The translations under genes were made by a program, and so were the position numbers. From positions 1 through 9,131 of the forward strand of contig CAZHNG010000273.1 of the NCBI GenBank assembly GCA_964533785.1: a stretch of DNA of 9,131 bases. Direction: 5' to 3'. Shown here piece by piece: positions 6,138-9,131 of this stretch; the first letter of the stretch is position 1, and every line of letters begins with the position of its first letter. Below the pieces are notes generated by a model, which did no database searches, was not told the origin of the DNA, and saw nothing but the letters and a program-made list of their open reading frames with translations. The DNA is from JANQRV01 sp964533785 (GTDB lineage Bacteria > Bacteroidota > Bacteroidia > Chitinophagales > Saprospiraceae).

Positions 6138-7253
6138 ATGAGTAGGTACATATATGATCGCAAAGAATGGCCAAATTTTCGCTGGGACAGTGACCAGCTC
6201 ATTCCTTTAATCAGTAAGGTCAGGAATTTACAGGGGAAGATAATTGGAAAAATGGAGTCTGTAGGGTTCGATTTAAGAGGTGAAGCTAATTTAGAAACCG
6301 TTACGATAGAAATTGTCAAATCTTCTGAAATCGAAGGAGAAATAGTAAATGTGGAACAGGTGAGGTCCTCCCTTGCTCGAAGATTAGGGTTGGAGCGTGC
6401 AGGGTTGGTTCCATCTAACAGGGACGTAGATGGAATGGTAGATTTATTACTAGATGCCATTCAGAATTATCAATCTAAACTTACTGAGGAAAGGCTATTT
6501 GATTGGCATTACTCCTTATTTCCTACCGGAAGAAGCGGAATGTATAAGATCATTGTAGGAAATTGGCGAGATGACTCGACCGGTCCGATGCAAGTGGTAT
6601 CGGGAGCTATGGGAAAAGAAAGAGTCCATTTTCAGGCACCACCAGCAGTAAGAATTCCCGATGAGATCAATCAATTTCTAACTTGGGTTAATGCTGAACA
6701 AAAAGATTTAGATCCAGTATTGAAAGCAGGGATCGCTCATTTATGGTTTGTTACTATCCACCCATTTGAAGATGGCAATGGAAGAATAACCAGAGCAATT
6801 ACAGATATGCTGTTGGCAAGGTCAGACGGTATCTCTCAGAGATTTTATAGCATGTCTGCTCAAATAAGAAATGAGCGAAAACAATATTATGAAATTCTGG
6901 AGGATACTCAAAGTAGTGATCTTGATATTACTCAATGGTTGACGTGGTTTCTAAACTGTTTGCACAATGCCCTGCAGTCTTCTGATGTTATTCTGCAAAA
7001 GGTAATGTATAAGCATCATTTTTGGTTAAAGCATGCTGATAAACCACTCAATGAACGCCAAAAATTGATGCTTAATCGTCTTCTTGATGATTTTAAGGGG
7101 AAATTAACTACCAAGAAGTGGGGGAAGATGACAAAATCTTCTCACGATACCGCCTTGAGAGATATCCAAGGATTAATTGGAATGGAAATTCTTAAAAAAG
7201 AAAAAGCAGGAGGAAGAAGCACTAACTATCAATTGGTTGAGTTCGATGATTAA
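6138..7253 (+). CDS. Fic family AMP-transferase with N-terminal inhibitory helix and C-terminal winged helix
   Basis: This 371-residue cytoplasmic protein transfers AMP (or a related nucleotide) to target proteins. Residues about 4-85 form the DUF4172-type N-terminal domain found in many Fic proteins (YIYDRKEWPNFRWD at the start). It contains the inhibitory motif S62-x-x-x-E66-G67, which marks an autoinhibited class II Fic with no separate antitoxin. The Fic core spans about 115-275, and the complete active-site motif is H208-PFEDGNGR-216, with catalytic H208 and phosphate-binding residues intact. Residues about 303-367 look like a winged helix (NERQKLMLNRLL, then an HDTALRDIQGL recognition-like helix and GGRSTNYQL wing). 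A weak GGAAG ribosome site lies 6 bp before the ATG. The cluster of inverted half-sites upstream suggests regulated, perhaps self-regulated, transcription. The target protein is unknown. Length and motifs are normal for the family. Confidence 0.95.
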   Translation: MSRYIYDRKEWPNFRWDSDQLIPLISKVRNLQGKIIGKMESVGFDLRGEANLETVTIEIVKSSEIEGEIVNVEQVRSSLARRLGLERAGLVPSNRDVDGMVDLLLDAIQNYQSKLTEERLFDWHYSLFPTGRSGMYKIIVGNWRDDSTGPMQVVSGAMGKERVHFQAPPAVRIPDEINQFLTWVNAEQKDLDPVLKAGIAHLWFVTIHPFEDGNGRITRAITDMLLARSDGISQRFYSMSAQIRNERKQYYEILEDTQSSDLDITQWLTWFLNCLHNALQSSDVILQKVMYKHHFWLKHADKPLNERQKLMLNRLLDDFKGKLTTKKWGKMTKSSHDTALRDIQGLIGMEILKKEKAGGRSTNYQLVEFDD

Positions 7254-7290
7254 ATGTTTGTATTAATAATTGAAAAAAATATTATACAAA

Positions 7291-9076
7291 ATGAAAAGCC
7301 TGCATTCCATTATACTTTTGCTAGCGGGAACTTTAGGCGTCAATTGTTTCCTATTCCAGTTTTTAACTGCCCAAACACAAAAAGCTTTATTAAATGAAGA
7401 TCATACGATAACCATCATAGAAACGCTCGAAAAACCTCCTTTCTTAGGCTTTCGCAATGATGCCTTTGGGCAAATGGCAGGTTTTCCTAAAAGTGCCTTA
7501 GCCAGTAAAACTTTTAAGAATTTGCGTAACGTCACTTTGGTGGATCTGGATGGTAATAGAACGCACGAGATCCTCTGGGGGGCTGATAGCCAACTCTTTG
7601 CTCATGCTTACGATACGCTTCTTTGGCAACGCAGCTTAAGTGGAACCGTGATCTTCCCACCCTCCGTAGCTGATCTTGATAACAATGGCATTTATGAAAT
7701 TGCCCAGGCAACGGGTGGTTCACAGACTGATAGTCGAATTTATTTACTCGACGAAAATGGTCAGGACCTTCCCGGCTGGCCTTTAAACTTTGACGGCCAT
7801 TGGATCATTACGGCACCGGCATTGGCCGATGTTGATGAGGATGGTGTCCGGGAGGTTATTTTTAACGAAAGGGNNNNNNNNNNACAGTCCTGAAAATAGA
7901 TTACATATCGTTGAATTGGACGGGACTGCTTTGAATGACAACTGGCCGGTTGCTGTTCCTGGAAATTTAGCGGTTACTCCTTCGGTTGGCGACGTTGATC
8001 AGGACGGGGAGAAAGAAATCTATGTGACCTCAACTACTAGCCGCTATCTTTTTCAATTGAACGGCGAGTTGGAAACTGGCTGGCCACAGGAAACAGGGCC
8101 AGACCAAAGATACAGTTTTCAATCCCCAATTTTGGTTGATCTCAATCAAAATGGAAACCTGGAAATCGTTGGAGCGTCTCACGGTGATCTACCTCAATAC
8201 TATGTTCTACAAGCTGACGGCAGCAATCTTCCGGGCTGGCCACGACCGGTTCCGGAAAATGTATGGACATTCAGTACCCCTACCGTGGTAACTATGAATG
8301 GCATACTACAGATCTTGGCCAGCCGTCCGATCGGAGAATCTTTCAAAGATATGCTTTACGGCTGGACCACTAGCGGCGAATTACTGCCGGGTTTTCCCAT
8401 TTTACAATCGGGAGGTTTGGAGGGGATCATCAGCGTTGCTGACGTGGACGGCGATGAGGAATTTGAATTGTTGTTTGGTTCCAATTTGCGGCTGGAGGAT
8501 GGCAGGAGTTTTATTCATGCTTACGAAATGGATGGTAGTGTAGTTGACGGCTTTCCTATACGTCCGTACGGGTGGACCTACATGAATGGCGTTGCGGTAG
8601 GTGATGTCAATGGAGATGAACGAATGGATCTGGTGGCGTTGAGTTATATTCAAAAGGAAAGCCAACTGCTCAATGACTCCATTTATTTAAATGTTTACGA
8701 GTTGAACGTGCTTTACAGCCCGGAGCGTGTGCTTTGGAGTACTTATAAGGGAAGTAATGCTAGGAATGGTCTCATTACGAGAGAACCCGCTACTTCCGTA
8801 AAGGAAATCAGATCCGGGGCTATCCTTTCCCTTCATCCTAATCCGGTAAAAGATGGGCTTACGGTTACCTTTTCTGCAGAATTGCCGGCTGACCTGCAAT
8901 ATCGGGTGTATAATACTCAAGGACAGGTTATTAAAACGTCTAACACCGATAGTTTTAGTAGCGGCCTCTCTGAAATTACAATTCCCGTCGATCATATACC
9001 CCCCGGAGTTTATTACCTTAGAGTCTGCGATGGTCAAAAAGAGATTGGCCAAGTCATGAAGTTTGTGAAGCTTTAA
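7291..9076 (+). CDS. Secreted FG-GAP/VCBS beta-propeller protein with T9SS sorting domain, interrupted by an assembly gap
   Basis: Residues 1-28 form a signal peptide (MKSLHSIILLLAG start, cleavage near LTA|QTQ). The body is a propeller of FG-GAP/VCBS-type repeats, each with an Asp-rich calcium-binding-like loop: VDLDGN (85-89), ADLDNNG, ADVDEDG (180-185), and after the gap GDVDQDG, VDLNQNG, ADVDGDE and GDVNGDE. GWP tripeptides end several blades. The C-terminal 85 residues are a T9SS type A domain (LHPNPVKDG, then GVYYLRV and a final MKFVKL), predicting export to the cell surface or medium. Residue 194 is followed by ten Ns. The frame before and after the gap differs by one as written, but fits if the true gap length is a multiple of three. 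A TTG at 7270 in frame is less likely than the ATG at 7291, where the signal peptide starts. Substrate or partner is unknown. Confidence 0.88.
7874..7883. other. Assembly gap (ten Ns) inside the propeller gene
   Basis: Ten unknown bases interrupt the propeller gene. Coding sequence before (ends in ...VIFNER plus one base) and after (two bases, then SPENRLHIVELDG) belongs to one protein. The coding bases outside the gap from 7291 to 9076 total 1776, a multiple of three, so the real missing length must also be a multiple of three. Ten is probably a placeholder. Confidence 0.95.
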
Positions 9077-9131
9077 TACACTGTAACATAAGTTTCTTAG
9101 TTTTTTGAACCACCGGATTTTTGTCCAAATC

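Noticed and set aside
8402..9052. Minus-strand open frames opposite the propeller gene
   Set aside because: They are frame shadows of a gene with clear FG-GAP repeats and a T9SS tail; their translations show no recognisable domain.
9077..9131. Terminator or further gene after the propeller gene
   Set aside because: Only a 5-bp inverted repeat (GATTT/AAATC) at the window edge; nothing coding is visible in these 55 bases.

Overview
The window looks like chromosomal DNA of a Bacteroidota bacterium, possibly of the Saprospiria/Lewinella type, though I cannot fix the genus. Two secreted proteins end in a type IX secretion system (T9SS) C-terminal sorting domain (a PNP motif followed by short beta-strand blocks), which is essentially confined to this phylum. 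Starts have A/T-rich leaders with little or no Shine-Dalgarno sequence, as is usual there. Base composition is moderately AT-rich.

Positions 1-2076: a small ankyrin-repeat protein is followed after 34 bp by a secreted M28 zinc aminopeptidase with a T9SS tail. Positions 2142-4351: a secreted beta-lactamase-fold serine hydrolase with two similar C-terminal beta-rich modules is followed 5 bp later by a START-like (SRPBCC) protein; these two are very probably cotranscribed.

Positions 4352-5575 are the most unusual part. A DUF4240-like protein is followed by a 104-residue protein that reads like the detached toxic tip of an Rhs/polymorphic toxin (GIY-YIG, 'URI' nuclease type). Immediately after, and overlapping its stop codon, lies a 63-bp remnant of a second DUF4240 gene, 54/63 identical to the intact copy. 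I read this as the worn remains of an orphan toxin/immunity cassette. The immunity role of DUF4240 is inference.

Positions 5576-7253: a convergent small conserved Bacteroidota protein (minus strand) and a full-length Fic AMP-transferase with an N-terminal inhibitory motif diverge from a 187-bp region. That region holds a perfect 12-bp inverted repeat plus a third half-site, a good operator candidate. Positions 7291-9076: a secreted FG-GAP/VCBS beta-propeller protein with a T9SS tail. It is interrupted by a run of ten Ns at 7874-7883 that breaks its frame, an assembly gap and not a real mutation.

The secreted M28 peptidase, serine hydrolase and propeller protein fit a surface-degradative lifestyle. 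The toxin-like cassette and the Fic gene form a separate accessory or conflict-related patch between them. No tRNA, rRNA, insertion sequence or CRISPR array is visible.
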